From NCBI GenBank assembly GCA_021234155.1, contig JAJEKV010000083.1, positions 1,196,213 to 1,260,212 of the forward strand: a stretch of 64,000 bases of DNA, in the 5' to 3' direction. Source of the stretch: Isoetes taiwanensis (Eukaryota; Streptophyta; Lycopodiopsida; Isoetales; Isoetaceae). The first letter of the stretch is position 1, and every line of letters starts with the position of its first letter. The position numbers were made by a program, and so were the translations under genes. Below are positions 44,728 through 57,249 of this stretch, piece after piece. The notes beneath the pieces were generated by a model, which worked only from the letters and a program-made list of their open reading frames with translations, was not told where the DNA came from and ran no database searches.

Positions 44728-44913
44728 TGTTCGAGGCATTCTAGGCCTCACATCTATCTTTATCTAGATATTTACTATTATTGGTATATTTATCTACTTA
44801 TTATTAGACTTGCCTTTTAGGCAAGATATATGTACTACATGAAAAGCATTAAGTAAAAGTATCTTGTGTGTGCAACCTTCTCTTGTTGTTTACTTGTTAT
44901 TACTTGTTTAATA
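44728..44913 (+). repeat. 3' LTR of the 40-45 kb copia element
   Basis: Same 186 bases as the 5' LTR. It is preceded by a polypurine tract and followed by GTCTG. Confidence 0.95.
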
Positions 44914-44918
44914 GTCTG

Positions 44919-46872
44919 GCTATGGCTTGGAGGCCTGCCTGGCTATAGAGGCCGAAGGCCTGGCTATGGCGGCCTTTTGCGAAGGATCGACCACAGGCGG
45001 AGTGCCCAAAAAATATATTTCCCGGCAGCAGAGGATGTTATGGACATAACATCCTTGTTATGGACATAACAGTTTTGCCGAAATTGTTATTTGATATAAC
45101 CTCTTAGAATAGGCGGCCGGGGATTTAATCCTACGGCTAAATCACGAGGCCAAGGGCGTTAAGGATCGAAGAGAGCTTAGGCAAGTCCTTCGCAATTGAC
45201 AGATGTCACATACTGAAAATGGACATTAATTTTTAGACAAAAAAAGAAGAAGAAAAAGAACGGCACTGCGTGTCTAGAAAATGGATTAATTCATGTAATC
45301 GACATGTCCCTAAACCGGCCATCGCTATGGGATCACCCGAGTCGGGCCGCACCATAACCCAAATCTAGCGTAGTTTAGGGAACGCCCTAGGCTCAACAGC
45401 GCCGCCAAATGCAAGAGTCGCAAGCTCGCCAAATCCAAATCCCCGCCAAATGCCAAGGCCGCAGGCTGTGCCAAATCCAAAACCCGCAGACCCCACCTGG
45501 AGGTTTTCAAGGAATCGATCTCACAAAAAGGATACAATGGCTCTTGCTCTACTATGAAAGTGCCCTGCAAACAGTATAGGATTTCAACCCACCATCACCA
45601 AGCCAGAACCCCTAAAGATTGGCGGAATAGAAGGGTCAGAAAGAAAGAAAACAAAAAAAATGGCTACACAGGCTTCCACAGAACTGTTGATCTGAGCCGT
45701 TGCTGCACCTAAGGCGAGCAACGAAGGCTACTGGCTAGGACGGCGTCCCTGTTCTCCCGAGCTTTCCCAAAATTGCTGGATTTCCTTCTTTTCTTGCACC
45801 ATTGCAACGACAACCACAAAAGAAACTCCAAGAATAGAAATATGACCTTCAAACCAACTAAGCAGCTCAAAACCACTTCAAATATACCATTTTCAATACA
45901 ATACAATCCACTTCAAATATACCATTTTCAATACAATACAATACAAGAATCATAGTTTCAACTACTGCGAGAATACCCTCCTGCAATACGAAATGAATTC
46001 TGCAAACTTTATGAGATTGCAAGTTTGGGGCTTGGATGTAAGCAATTAAACTTTAGATAAATCCTTGATAGTGTCTCTAATAAGAAAAGAAAATACTATC
46101 GTCAATAGTTAGGCTATAAATTTCACTGGAATTTTCCTTTTACTCCACTAATAAGTCTTAAAAAATAGTCATTGAACATCTAGCACTTTAAATGTGAAAG
46201 GAAAGGGCATTTTTGAATGGAAATGATGCAGTTTGTGAATAGAAGGATAATATCATGGAACAAGGGTATTATGCCCTATGAGGCCCGAGTTTATTGCAGT
46301 AGGGCATTAACACCCCAGTTCTAGGGTGTTATCCACCTTAACAAACTGGGCCCGAGAGTTTTATGATGGTTTTATAGTGGTTTTCATAAGACGTTTTATG
46401 GCCATTTGACATAACTAGGTGTTATATGGGCTTATAGTGGTTTTATGGTGGTTTATGGCCATTTGGCATAACTAGGTGTTTATGGGCTTTTCAGGTAACA
46501 CCACTGCAACCAACCAACGGCTGAGATCTAAATCTCAGCAATAAAACTTACCACGCCAGGTCAACCGTAACTAACATTTAGAATTTTGAATATAATGAGG
46601 ATAAATTGGTTCTGTTTTAAAATCGATCATGATACAAGATATAGAACTATCTCATTAATACAGTTCAGGTGTTCCATATCGCAAGAGGAAACAGGATAAA
46701 GGCACCAGCTACCAGTTTGCAGTATAAAGTTTTCTCGACTGTCCAAACTGACCAAATTCTGTTCCTATATCTCGTGAACAATTGAATCCTTTACTTATTC
46801 CAGAAGCTGCTTTTTAGACAGTTGAAACCGTCAAAGCCCAAGTCTTTGTGCTAGTCCGTTTATTGCATTTAT
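44919..46872. other. Unassigned region with short repeats
   Basis: No gene was recognised. It contains an imperfect two-copy repeat of about 42 bases at 45,400-45,483 (CGCCAAATGC-type units) and a 35-bp tandem duplication at 45873-45945. The hydrophobic - strand frame at 45709-45906 has no recognised partner exon. Confidence 0.45.
45873..45945. repeat. 35-bp tandem duplication
   Basis: CCACTTCAAATATACCATTT starts at 45873 and recurs at 45908, each copy followed by TTCAATACAATACAAT. Confidence 0.9.
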
Positions 46873-48084
46873 TTATGGACTGTCCAATTTTGGAATAACA
46901 GAAAGTTGTTTTCTCAAACCATTTAGCCCCTGTTCAATTTGTTCTAAACGCATCCCCATTGTCTTAAGTACGTTTTCTGTACTGGTCTTTTCTTTCTTCT
47001 TCTGAAAATTATATCATGAGTATATCTTGAACAAAATAAACAAAGCTAGGTTAGAGTTTTAAGGAGATACCCAAGTTCTGTCCATAAATAAATGTGGAGG
47101 CCTTCTCACTCTGTCCAATGGGGTTTTCAGTCTGCCCAGATAATGTGGTCGATTCAAATAAAGTTTAACCTGTACGCTTTGCAATTAGCACGTGAAACTA
47201 CTTGTAAGCAGCTTACGAATTGAATTTTAATATCTTGGTCAAGTAAAAGGGGCATGCCTCATCAGGTGGAATTGTCAACTCTCTCTTAAGGCCAGTCAGG
47301 GCAATCGAATTCCCAAGTACGCAGTCATCCATGTCATAGAGATTTTGTTTCTAGGGAAAAAGCACATCTTGTAGAATGACTTAATGGACAAAGGAAAATC
47401 TCAGCTGATAAATTGTTTACACTCACCTTTTGCCCTGTACCATGGTTTTCTGCCTTTATTTTGGACTCCATTCTCTGCTATATGTTTGCAACGCATCAAC
47501 AACATAAAAGTCAGCATTTGAACAAAAGCAAAATGAATATAATTTACTTACCCCTGATGATGCCTTTCTCCAATATAAAGAAGATGGCTTCACAAAAGCC
47601 CACTCCTGATCCTGGTTATGTGCCTGCACCACACCAATGCTAACGCTACAGGCACCCAATCTTGCAACTGGATTACCTCTCAATAATACCTGCAACATCA
47701 TATCTATATTATTCTTTTTACGCACTGCTTAGAACCTAATCAATTCTAGTGCATTAGACCAATACCTTGTTCAAATGCTTAGCCAGCAACAGACGTGACA
47801 ATGTGTCAGTTTCTTGAATTTCATTTGAGGCTAGATCCAACAGTTCCAGTTTACAGTAGGCGGCAGTTTGTTGAAAGAGCTGCCAAATAGAGTACAGAAT
47901 TTACCGTTTCTCTACTGTTTCTGTACTATTGAGTGCAAGCTTATCCCCTCTGTCCATTAGAAACCAGCATCTCAATCTCATTTACATAAGTCTGTACCAT
48001 TGATCGTAGTAAACATTTCACCATATCTGGGACTGTATGCAGTTGTACTGCGCCCTCATTGTTGTTGTTTTCATAATATATCAT
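46873..48084 (-). CDS. Predicted seven-exon gene with a leucine-rich segment and a C-terminal coiled coil, unrecognised
   Basis: Seven exons on the - strand join with consistent phases: 48084-47965, 47879-47766, 47689-47552, 47474-47427, 47350-47217, 47131-47071, 47001-46873, ending in TAA. The predicted protein is about 247 residues. Exons 2-3 read like a leucine-rich repeat (LELLDLASNEIQETDTL, then LNKVLLRGNPVARLG). Exon 7 is lysine- and glutamate-rich with heptad spacing (MGMRLEQIEQGLNGLRKQL), suggesting a coiled coil. Donors are strong in exons 3-5 (GTAAGT, GTGAGT, GTAAGC) and weaker in exon 1 (GTTTCT). The ATG at 48084 has an in-frame stop just upstream, so it may be the true start, or further 5' exons may exist. 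I do not know the family. The function is open. Confidence 0.6.
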
Positions 48085-48689
48085 AGTTATTCAACAGCAG
48101 GAATTTGTAGAAGCTGGTAGTAGATGTGGTTGTAATTCTTACTAGAACTTAATTTTAAATCGTGTATTGGTTTCAACGGCCAGTTTTACCAAGTATGAAC
48201 AACCAATGCGCTAAACTATGTAATGACAGGAAAATAAGAGGCTGCAGGGGCGAACCAGCAATTGAACTAAAATTCTCTGGAAAAATTTTAAGTAGCTTCT
48301 GCTTGACAGGTTCGTACCCACCAATTAGTTAGTCAAGTTCAATTGCCTCCAGGCATAGGATGTAAGCCCCTCCGGACCCCTGATTGTGCTGACGAATTAA
48401 AAGCCATAGACTGTATAATTGCCATATAAAGGCTAGCACCATAGAAATTTCCCCTCAGGCCCTGCTCATCAAATAAAACTTTTAATCATGTCATGCAGAG
48501 GTTTTTATTAAAAAATGTATTGCACATGCCTTTGCAGCTGGAACTGACGGCACTACATCTAAACATCAATTTTCACAAATTACAGAGCAAACTCTGGCAA
48601 ATAGACATGTTGGCCCATACTAAAGTGAGAATCCGAAATGCAAATGGCATGGCAAGGTAAATCACCTCTCAAATGCCAGGACGTCATTA

Positions 48690-49195
48690 TTCTGCGATGC
48701 CGGGAACTATGATCTTAAATATGATCTTAATCAAGGCTGCGACAGAGCTACGATAAATAGGAGCTAAGAAAACCGTGATTTACTTTTGTGGAGCATCTTC
48801 TGATCTAACCATAGGCGACGATCCATACCTTTTGCGGAGCATCTTCCGATCTAACCTAGGCAGACGGTCCATCTAGGCGGCCATCGAATTTTGAAAAACG
48901 TCCATTCTTGTAGATCATGATCGAATGGCTTAAGCCACACCCAATTCAAATTATCCTGTGATGCCGGGAACTATGATCTTGAAGATGATCTTGACTAAGG
49001 CTGAAATAGAGGTAGGATAAATAGGAGCTAAGAAAAACCCTAATTTACCTTGGTGAAGCCATCATAAGTCGACGATCATGCCTTTGTGGAGCGTCTTCTG
49101 CTCTAACCTAGGCGACGGTCCAGAATGGCCATCGAATTTTGAAGACCGTCCATTCTTACAAATCATGATCGAATGGCCTAAGCCATAACCAACTC
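48690..49195. repeat. Tandem duplication, 264-bp period
   Basis: GATGCCGGGAACTATGATCTT is at 48696 and 48960. The copies share later blocks including TAAATAGGAGCTAAGAAAA, GGCCATCGAATTTTGAA and ATCATGATCGAATGGC. The first copy also holds a short internal repeat around GGAGCATCTTC. Divergence is moderate. Confidence 0.85.
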
Positions 49196-49654
49196 AGACA
49201 TTTAGCCACGTGGATCGGACTAGCGATAACGGGCCACGTATCTGTTCCGCTAAAAAAAATAGTTGAAAATGCTTTAGCCTAAAGCTTGGAGCTTAACCCG
49301 GCATTAAATAAGCAAAAATGCCTAATGGCACATAAAATTTTGTGAAGCAATTGCATAACGCCGATCTATAGCTTATTGCTCACTCCTATTCCCTCTCCAT
49401 AAATCTAGAACCGAGTCTTTTGCAGGTCAAACTGGCCCGACTTTAAAAGGGGCATTATTAAAGCACACACCATTGGATAAAACAGTATTCTGGCTTTTGT
49501 ACAGTATGGTATGAAAGCAGCAGAACAACACTCCATGACTCAACATCACGAAGAACATCACACAATCACATGAGCCTGGGGAATCCAACCCCAGTTCCAA
49601 TCCGATGCTCATGGCTTAATTTCTGGTCCTGATACAACTCAGACTTGCAACAGA

Positions 49655-49715
49655 CCATGGCTTGGGGAATCGAACCCCAACAAGAATCCTATGCCCTTGG
49701 CTTACCTGATGAACC
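49655..49715 (-). other. tRNA-like sequence with a perfect B box
   Basis: The - strand reads TGGTTCATCAGGTAAGCC (A-box-like), then GGGGTTCGATTCCCC, a full T-arm with the B box GGTTCGATTCC. The acceptor and anticodon stems do not form a complete cloverleaf, so I do not call a tRNA gene. A diverged second copy (GGGGTTGGATTCCCC) lies about 105 bases to the left at 49560-49620. Confidence 0.5.
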
Positions 49716-50007
49716 AGCCTTTGAAGATCTTCAACAAGTTTTTCTTTTGTGGCTATGGCAAGGATCTGCTGCAACAGTGCTCAACCCCTGCAAAACACAG
49801 ATTATCCAGAAAGCCTCAGGGCAATATGCCCCTCCTTTCATCTGTATTATAGAAGGAATGCAAAAACTCTCAAGGCAAAAACATTGGCGAAAACACGAGG
49901 CTATCTGTCCCTTCTTTCATCTCATCAAATACATAGCATTTCCGGCAGTTTTTCTTCATGCCCTTCTGGCTATGGCACCCTTTCACGGAGATGCGGAGGT
50001 AATATCT

Positions 50008-50075
50008 GGAGGTGGAAGCAGGATTCAAACACCTACAGACCGTGGAAGCGGGATTCAAACACTTACAACCCGTCT
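50008..50075. repeat. Imperfect 30-bp direct repeat
   Basis: GTGGAAGCAGGATTCAAACAC is followed 30 bases later by GTGGAAGCGGGATTCAAACAC. The core resembles a tRNA T-arm read on the - strand (TTTGAATCC). Confidence 0.7.
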
Positions 50076-53000
50076 TATGCTCTTCACTGCAGAATCATGC
50101 CAGAAACTGTCAAAATAGACTAACAAGCAAGCAACAATTAAAAAAAAAAAAATCCGCCATAACTGCCACAGTTCCTACAGAAGCGCCATACTTGCCATAG
50201 TTCCTATAGAAAAAATGGAGGCGCCATAGCCGCCACAGCGCCTACACAAGCATGGAGCCGCCATAGCCGCCATATTCGCCTGCTGCATCGGCATGCTTTC
50301 AGCCTAAACGCCAGAGGAATAAAACCCCAGATTCTTCTATTTCGCATCCACAGTGCCACCGTCAGCATTTACGGTATTCTTATACGAATACCATCCAGAA
50401 CCTTTGACAATCTTAGGTTATAAAGATACGCTTCGTGATTGGGCAAACATTATTGCTCACTTTGGATCGTTGGATTCAAAGATAATTTCACGAATATGCC
50501 AAAAGAAGGATTGAGGAATTTCCACGTCACACCTGTGTAGAACTCAGTGCTCCCCATACATGTATTCATACACGTACACATATGCAAAAAAGAGGATACA
50601 AATACAGCCCGGGGGGTTCACCTCTATATAAGGGGCATATGGCATGTGCGTGCATCAAGTCAGGAGAAACCCCTATGTATACAGCTGACCCTCCATAGAA
50701 AACCCCTATGTATACGGTCCCGTACTGTCGAAGAATCATACCCGATTCCATACTTTTACACCCAGTCTAAGAACTTCTTGCCCTACCCTTAACCTTATTT
50801 TTACGTCCATTATTCATTCATGTAGCCTACCCTCTACCTTATATTTACATCCAGTCTACAAATGTTGCAAGCTTCACAAGTTGTGTTCATTAGTGATGCC
50901 GGAGCAGCTGTAGAGGACTGTAGAGCTGGGAACTACAGGTATGTGTTCCATAGGATCAATGTTGAGCCAAATGTACTCCCCAACCGGGTTCAAGTTATTC
51001 TACACTTGACCCCAATCATGGTTTACGCGGGTTTACTGCTTATCTCGAAAGATAATGGTTTAACTCCACATGTGCACAATGAATCAAAATGTCGAGAGCC
51101 TAAATGATGTTAGCTAAGTGATCTAAGTTTGTTTTTGCATCATTATTTCATGCGGTGTGTCTTGAACGCACGTAATTCAAACGAAGTGGACACAAAAATG
51201 CCAACGTCACAATACCCAGAACTTATTATCCTTATAAATGTTTTCCAAATCATTTTAGCTTGTTGACCTTGATTTGTTGCAACTTGAAATTTTAATCCTT
51301 AAGGCAATCATTAGGAAATGCCTTGTGCATATTTACAAACTAGAACATAATATGTTGCATTACCTAGTTATGGAAAAGAATTTGTGAACTGCAATAGGCA
51401 TTGCATCCATCATCCAGTGGTCCTCAAGAGTTTAGCATTAAATAAGGCAAAATGCCTAAGCTTGAAAGAGTCAAGACGGGAACTTGCAAAATAATATGAT
51501 ATGGTTGCAAAATAATATGATATGGTTGAAGTAGATAACATATACTTACCTATTTAGAAAAAGAGCCAAAGGCATACTAGGCATTCCATCTTAATGCCCA
51601 CTTCTGACGGAATTTTTGGCTCTATTGATCAATTTGCTAAGTAATTTATATTTTTCATTTCAGGTGACAACTCTGACAGGTCATTTCAATGCGTTGTTGG
51701 AGAACGTGCAGATGATCTTCATAGGACCAAGAAAGTGAATAGAAAATTGAAAAAAAATCGAAAGCAAGAAGTAAACAGACATGAAGAAGAATTTTGAGAA
51801 CACTTGTTTGACATTCCAAATCTTATGCATGCAATGTATTGACATCTAAGCTATAAATTAATTTACCTCTTACCGTCAATAACATGTACGCTCTATCTTT
51901 GCTTGGGTTCTCCAGAACTTCTGATTCGCCTTTATGCATGCTTTGCCCCATATCCGTAAATCAATGTTTGTGTCATGATACTATATGTTTACTTGGTAAT
52001 CTTCCAAAGCTCCTAGACGCAAAGATCCAAGTCTCCATATATGGGCATACATATCTATAAGTGCATGCCTCATCTGCTCAACTTCGGGATTATACTTGGT
52101 CATCTTGATCGAAAAGTTTCATGTCCCACATAATAATTATAAGGCATGCAAACCCAAAATTTGTGGATGCATTAATTACGCCTCTGCAGCTTACCCCTCC
52201 ACGACTTTTATGATTCGCTTTCTTCTATCATGAATAACACCACATTCCGGATGCAATATAACATGCAAGGCTACCTTCACGCTTGATCTGGAGTTCAACT
52301 AATATGCAACACGCCTAGAACTAGATTGACATGAGAAGCCATGTGAATTTATGAGAGAAAAAAATATGCATGCCCTATGAGTTCAAACAAAGGAGGATTA
52401 TATTATGTGCACTAGACATAGGACCGAAAAATCCAATACCGTGGATAACTATTCTTTGTTTAAAATACCAAAATTTGGAACACATAGACAGCCAATAGAA
52501 CAAATATGTAATGGCTCTAACAATCCTTCCGCAAGGATCTAGAATACATTACGCCTCTATCACTCTAGCCTCTAGAATAATTCACCAAGCTGCTTTGCAA
52601 TTCAAGGCGATTCACTTTTTGCAAGCTTGTGGAGTCCACGAAAACTTCCATTTCCATTTAAACCAATGCGGACCAAAGATATGCTAGTATAATCTAGAGC
52701 AAACTAAACTACAAACATATAAATCCTTACCTTTTGAAATAATAAAAGCCCAACGACATCAACCGCTTTAATCACTTGAAGCTATTCAATTTAAAGAGAA
52801 CATTGGAGTCCGCTGCTATCTAAGAGACTATTTATTTTAAAGAAAATACCTGCAATAAAATTCCGTCCAAGCTTGTTACATCTCTATATAATCCGCAAAA
52901 CTCTATAATGCTAAAATCGATGTAAGCATTTTCACAAGTCGTCTTCTAATTTAATATTCCTTTCTCTTAAATGCATACGATTTACAATGGACTCAAATCT

Positions 53001-53239
53001 AGAATAGATTCAACGACCACATTACCCTCGATTTAATAGGTAAGATTTCCAAAAGACCTTAGAATATGTTCGAGGAATAAGCAAAAGCAAAAGATATATA
53101 GGTAGAATGGAATAGCCGGGCATCGAACTCCTTAAAATCTAATGGATCCCGGAGAAGATCCATATGTACGCTTTTTTTAAATATCATTCCAATGGTAAAA
53201 GGATAAAGGAAAATGCCATGCAAGAACAGAGATCCTTAC
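50076..53239. other. Gene-free stretch
   Basis: No gene was recognised. A 21-bp tandem duplication (TTGCAAAATAATATGATATGG) lies at 51484-51525. GC-rich runs of CCGCCATAGCCGCC type occur at 50,160-50,290. Confidence 0.5.
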
Positions 53240-53350
53240 CTCAGCTGACTTCCAAACGAAGCAAGCAAAACTAAGTAAAGTCATGAAGATGTCTACCAAC
53301 CACAAGAGATGTGCATATCTGCTAGCTAGGTAGATGTCCACGATCAACGC
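53240..53350 (-). CDS. Possible membrane-protein exon, unrecognised
   Basis: A 111-bp segment starts after CTGCAG and ends before GTAAGG, with open phase-0 coding on the - strand: ALIVDIYLASRYAHLLWLVD and IFMTLLSFACFVWKSAE. It is strongly hydrophobic with scattered charges, like a membrane segment. No partner exon with a matching phase was confirmed, so this is a tentative single exon. Confidence 0.4.
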
Positions 53351-55800
53351 CTGCAGGTAAACAGACATGTTACGTCAGACATGTTACTTCACAGTCAAAT
53401 ACAAAAAAGAAATACAATCATGCAGTCTTCAATAGGCATATCAAAGAAGACGGCAAAAAAGCAGCACTTTTTCCATTCAACTCATACATGTTTTCATGTT
53501 CTATTTCATAGTATTCTAGATCTAACTTCTTAGACAGATCTATATCTCTGCAATATATCTCATTAACCTCAGATAACACCACCTTTTCACCGAAAAATGA
53601 TGAAAACGAACCCGAGTATTGAAGCCGAGGTTTAAACTTCCAATCATGAGTCGCTCGGCAAAGGTAAATATTTGAGCCCCGGCATTCTCGACATATGAAT
53701 AAGAACTCGTGATCAAAACAACACCAACTTGAGCGGTTCAGCCAGAAAGCGGATATATGCCTCTATCGGTTAGGGCATCAGCCATGTACAACCAATTGCA
53801 TTTTATGCAAAAGAAACCTTTCAAGCATGCCGCTTGTTGCATCCACGAGGTCCGCTTGAAATTTTTTGAGCACCTGCGGTGTAGACAGAGAAGACATGTG
53901 CTACTATCGCCACTTCACGACATCCAAACATAAGCACCACCGCCGTTTTAAGCATAAATCACCAACAAGTGCATTTGCAAATGCCTCTTAGGGATGAAAA
54001 AACTTCAAAACATTACCTCAAAACACCAAATCCTAAAACGTTTTTCCGGCAAAGAAGCTTCGATTCAAAGCCCTAAAACGTTTACTCTCACGCCTTTAGC
54101 GAATCCAAGAAATCCATCCCCGGACCGTGGAAAATGCATACATCCGGCCAAAACGTATAAGCGAATCAGTAGTATAATGCATTTTTTTTTCAAAACCCCT
54201 TCTCCGTCCACGCACATGTATTCTATGAAATACATGTGTGAACCCCCCCGGGAAATACAGAAAATCATTGGACGAAATTGCATTGACACTGCAAACATAA
54301 GACATGGTACATGTACAGAACTGTAAGACACAAATGAAATTACATGTAGGAACTCCAAATTACATGTAAGAGCCTCACAAAGAAGTCTCACAAAGAGATA
54401 AAACAGATTGACATAAGCTGCCACAGCCCCTAAGCCCATGTGCACAAAAAACAACATCCCTGCAAAACCTGCTAGATTCTCAAGGATTCCAATTGTACAA
54501 CTCCACCTCACCTCGCCCACGTAGCAGCCATATCTCCACCCATAGGATAGCAATTGGAGCCGCAGCTCCACAACCGATGTATTTCCCAAGAAAGTTCATT
54601 GATGCAACAAAATGATTGATGTGTCGTTACCATCTCAGCACAAAAAACACATACTCGGGAAGAAATTGTTCCACCATCAAGCAATCAAAAAGCACACCGA
54701 CGAAGCCTTCAATCAATTTACACGCCACATAACTGGAATCATCAACATATTTCTTCTTGAATATGCACAAGAATTTCTTTACCTGGGAAGCAGACAACAG
54801 GCAAAATTCTGACACTGGCAATCCCATCTCAGGCTCAGTCTTGCTGGTAAAACTATGAACTGATGGTCGCAAAACACCTCCCTCAGCCCCTTCCCTACCA
54901 ACCTTCCCTTATGCTCCATGTATCCCTTCCCAGCACAGACACACTTAACAAATGGAGACGGGAAAAAACACCCAATAAGGCAATCTTCAGCGGGCTGAGC
55001 CCATCTAGTTGATAACAAGCTGAATCAACTTCCTACAAACCACAGTAGCATCAAATCCTACTTCCAGCTGATCAACGGCGACAGGGGCCCAAATTTGCAA
55101 ATCACAACCAACAAACCCAGAAGTACTATGGTAACCAAGAGCTGAGAAGGACAGGGAGCATGTAGTAGGTTGCTGGTCAGCAGATCAGTTGCAACTGAAG
55201 CCGATGAAGGGCCTCTTTTGGCAGACCACAGGGAGCGTCATCTCAGTGCCCGCATGTCCGCCATTTCCTCCAGCACAGCAAGATTCAGATCGGGCTGCCC
55301 GCCTTGGTCGGACTACCACGAATTCTTAACAGCCGACCTTTGCTCAGACTAAGCCAAAATAATAAATTTGAACGCAACCCTAACCCATATATTTCGGCCC
55401 ACCATTACAAAAAAATTATGCCTCAAATAATTTGGCAACCTTCTGGCAATATTCAATTGTTCTATATTGTATTCGACCATTGATCACCTCTTGCAATAAG
55501 TATGAAGTTAATCTGCTTTATTTTCTTCTTTCAACCCCAATCAATGCTTAACATGTAGTACACCCAGAGAACTTTATCCTCGAGTAAATAAAGCTGTTTA
55601 CTTTTAAGTCTGTCAAACAAATTAAGATGCTCTAGATGACTTCTAATAAGAACCTATGTTTCTTCCTTACAAGGATGGATTTTCTTGCCAGTTTATCAAT
55701 ATTTACTCCATCACTTGCAATTTTTCACAGTGCCATGCACAAGAAGCTCAATTTCTAAGTCTGAACTATTGTCAATTGTAACAGATGTAATTGGTGACAT
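53351..55800. other. Unassigned region with hydrophobic open frames
   Basis: Frames of 60-174 codons on the - strand at 54,065-55,018 are hydrophobic and cysteine-rich, but overlap in different frames without usable splice sites. I do not recognise any of them. Confidence 0.35.
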
Positions 55801-55930
55801 GGTAGAAATGGCAAGAGCTACGAGATCACAAAAAAAATCGTGGTGAAGCGCTGGATGACGAGGCTTCCTTGGCTGCAATTCTAACTCCAATACTGCGCCT
55901 TTCTGGTCTTCTAGAACTGTGGATGATTAT
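55801..55930 (+). CDS. Possible upstream exon of the 57-58.6 kb gene
   Basis: The + strand reads WQELRDHKKNRGEALDDEAS followed by LAAILTPILRLSGLLELW, which looks like a coding helix-rich segment. Its borders are not fixed and its link to the exons at 57,250 is only inferred from strand and spacing. Confidence 0.35.
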
Positions 55931-57249
55931 TCCTTCTACCTTTCTTATTCAAAACGCAAAATGCTGGATTATTTCCTAGTCCAATCCTAAGTACAACATA
56001 TATTGTTAAGGTTCCCAAAGTTAATTGATTTACCACAGAATCTATGTGTATGATGTTCTAATGAGTCTACCGGAGACTTGTGAGTCTAAGGATGACTTCT
56101 TGGATGGCAAAGACAATCCCTTCGTTCACCATATAATCTACTTTGTTAATTTGGGATTTTCCGGTGTGGAGGAAAAAGTTTTTGGAATTTTTTTTGTGTG
56201 ATTTCCTAAGATTGTTGGTTTTTTTGGGAAAATTTTTAGCGTTCATCCGTAAAATGGGAAGCAATTTTTTTTTTTTTTTTCCGTATGCTCTAGAGGAGTG
56301 GGTTTAGGGATTTCGGCATGGATGCCACGATTGGTTTTGTGTAATTTTCATCCCGCTTCTATTCCTAATCCTTGCCCCCGTGTTCCTCATTCCCAAAAGA
56401 TGGCATGGAAGCCACCACTATGAGATATTCTTATTTCTTTTTGGATAGGTGCACAACCGCTGGCGGGGGAGGAACAATTTCAATTTGAGAAGATGTAGGT
56501 CCGATTGGGTATTTAGCCGATTTTGCACCATTTTTGTGTGTTTGACACATTTTCCTGGCCCTGCTTAAGCGAGGCCCGATTTGTGGTATCTACACTCTCC
56601 TGGATCACTAACAGCTTTTGTAAATGAGTTTTATTCTTTTGCAAGCATGGAGTGCATCAAAGAAACTTTGCACAGACCATCTCTAGGGATGGTGATTGGG
56701 GTTTGTTCATTCAAGATATGCTTTGTTTCCATGTGATTTTTGCAGTAGAAATTTGTTAAGACTTTATTATATATTATTTAGTGACGAGGTATGCTTTGTT
56801 TCGATTTGATTTTTGTTGTCTTAGAGAGCTTATTTCTTATTGCTTGATGCTTCAAGTGCCCCACAAGAACTTTCTTTTGTATAACTCTCTATCCTTGGAC
56901 AAGAATAATTTGCCGTAAATGCACATCGAACATTCAGATAAGTACTGCTACCTTTAGTGCTCAAGAATTGTTTCTCCTATGATGTAACCTGGCAAGCTGG
57001 GTTTCCACGTATATTAGCTTTCTTTGTTCTGGCTTGCATAAAATTTGATGAATTGTGCCTTAGATTCATGCATTTCTTAGTTCACCATGGGTCAGAAAGA
57101 GGCCTAATAAGGAATAAAACCAACGCACATATATATGTGGTGAAGGTATGACATGGACCATGGTATTTGAGACATGGCTTCTACAATCACTTGAATCTAC
57201 TTTGAGACAATACTTGAATTTACTTCTGATGTTGCTGCATGTTCTACAG

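Larger units (their letters stand above)
40129..44913 (+). mobile_element. Complete Ty1/copia retrotransposon with identical LTRs and broken ORFs
   Basis: LTRs at 40129-40314 and 44728-44913 are each 186 bases and I see no difference between them. GTCTG flanks the element (40124-40128 and 44914-44918). A tRNA-Met primer site (TGGTATCAGAGC) follows the 5' LTR at 40315 and a purine tract GCAGGGGGAG precedes the 3' LTR. Gag, integrase, reverse transcriptase and RNase H are all present in order, but broken by many stops and shifts. The identical LTRs say the insertion is recent. Confidence 0.95.

Noticed and set aside
49655-49715. A functional tRNA gene
   Set aside because: The B box and T arm are perfect, but no full cloverleaf with acceptor and anticodon stems could be drawn.
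54065-54589. A 174-codon membrane protein gene
   Set aside because: The frame is hydrophobic but overlaps other open frames, has no matching splice partners and no recognisable family.
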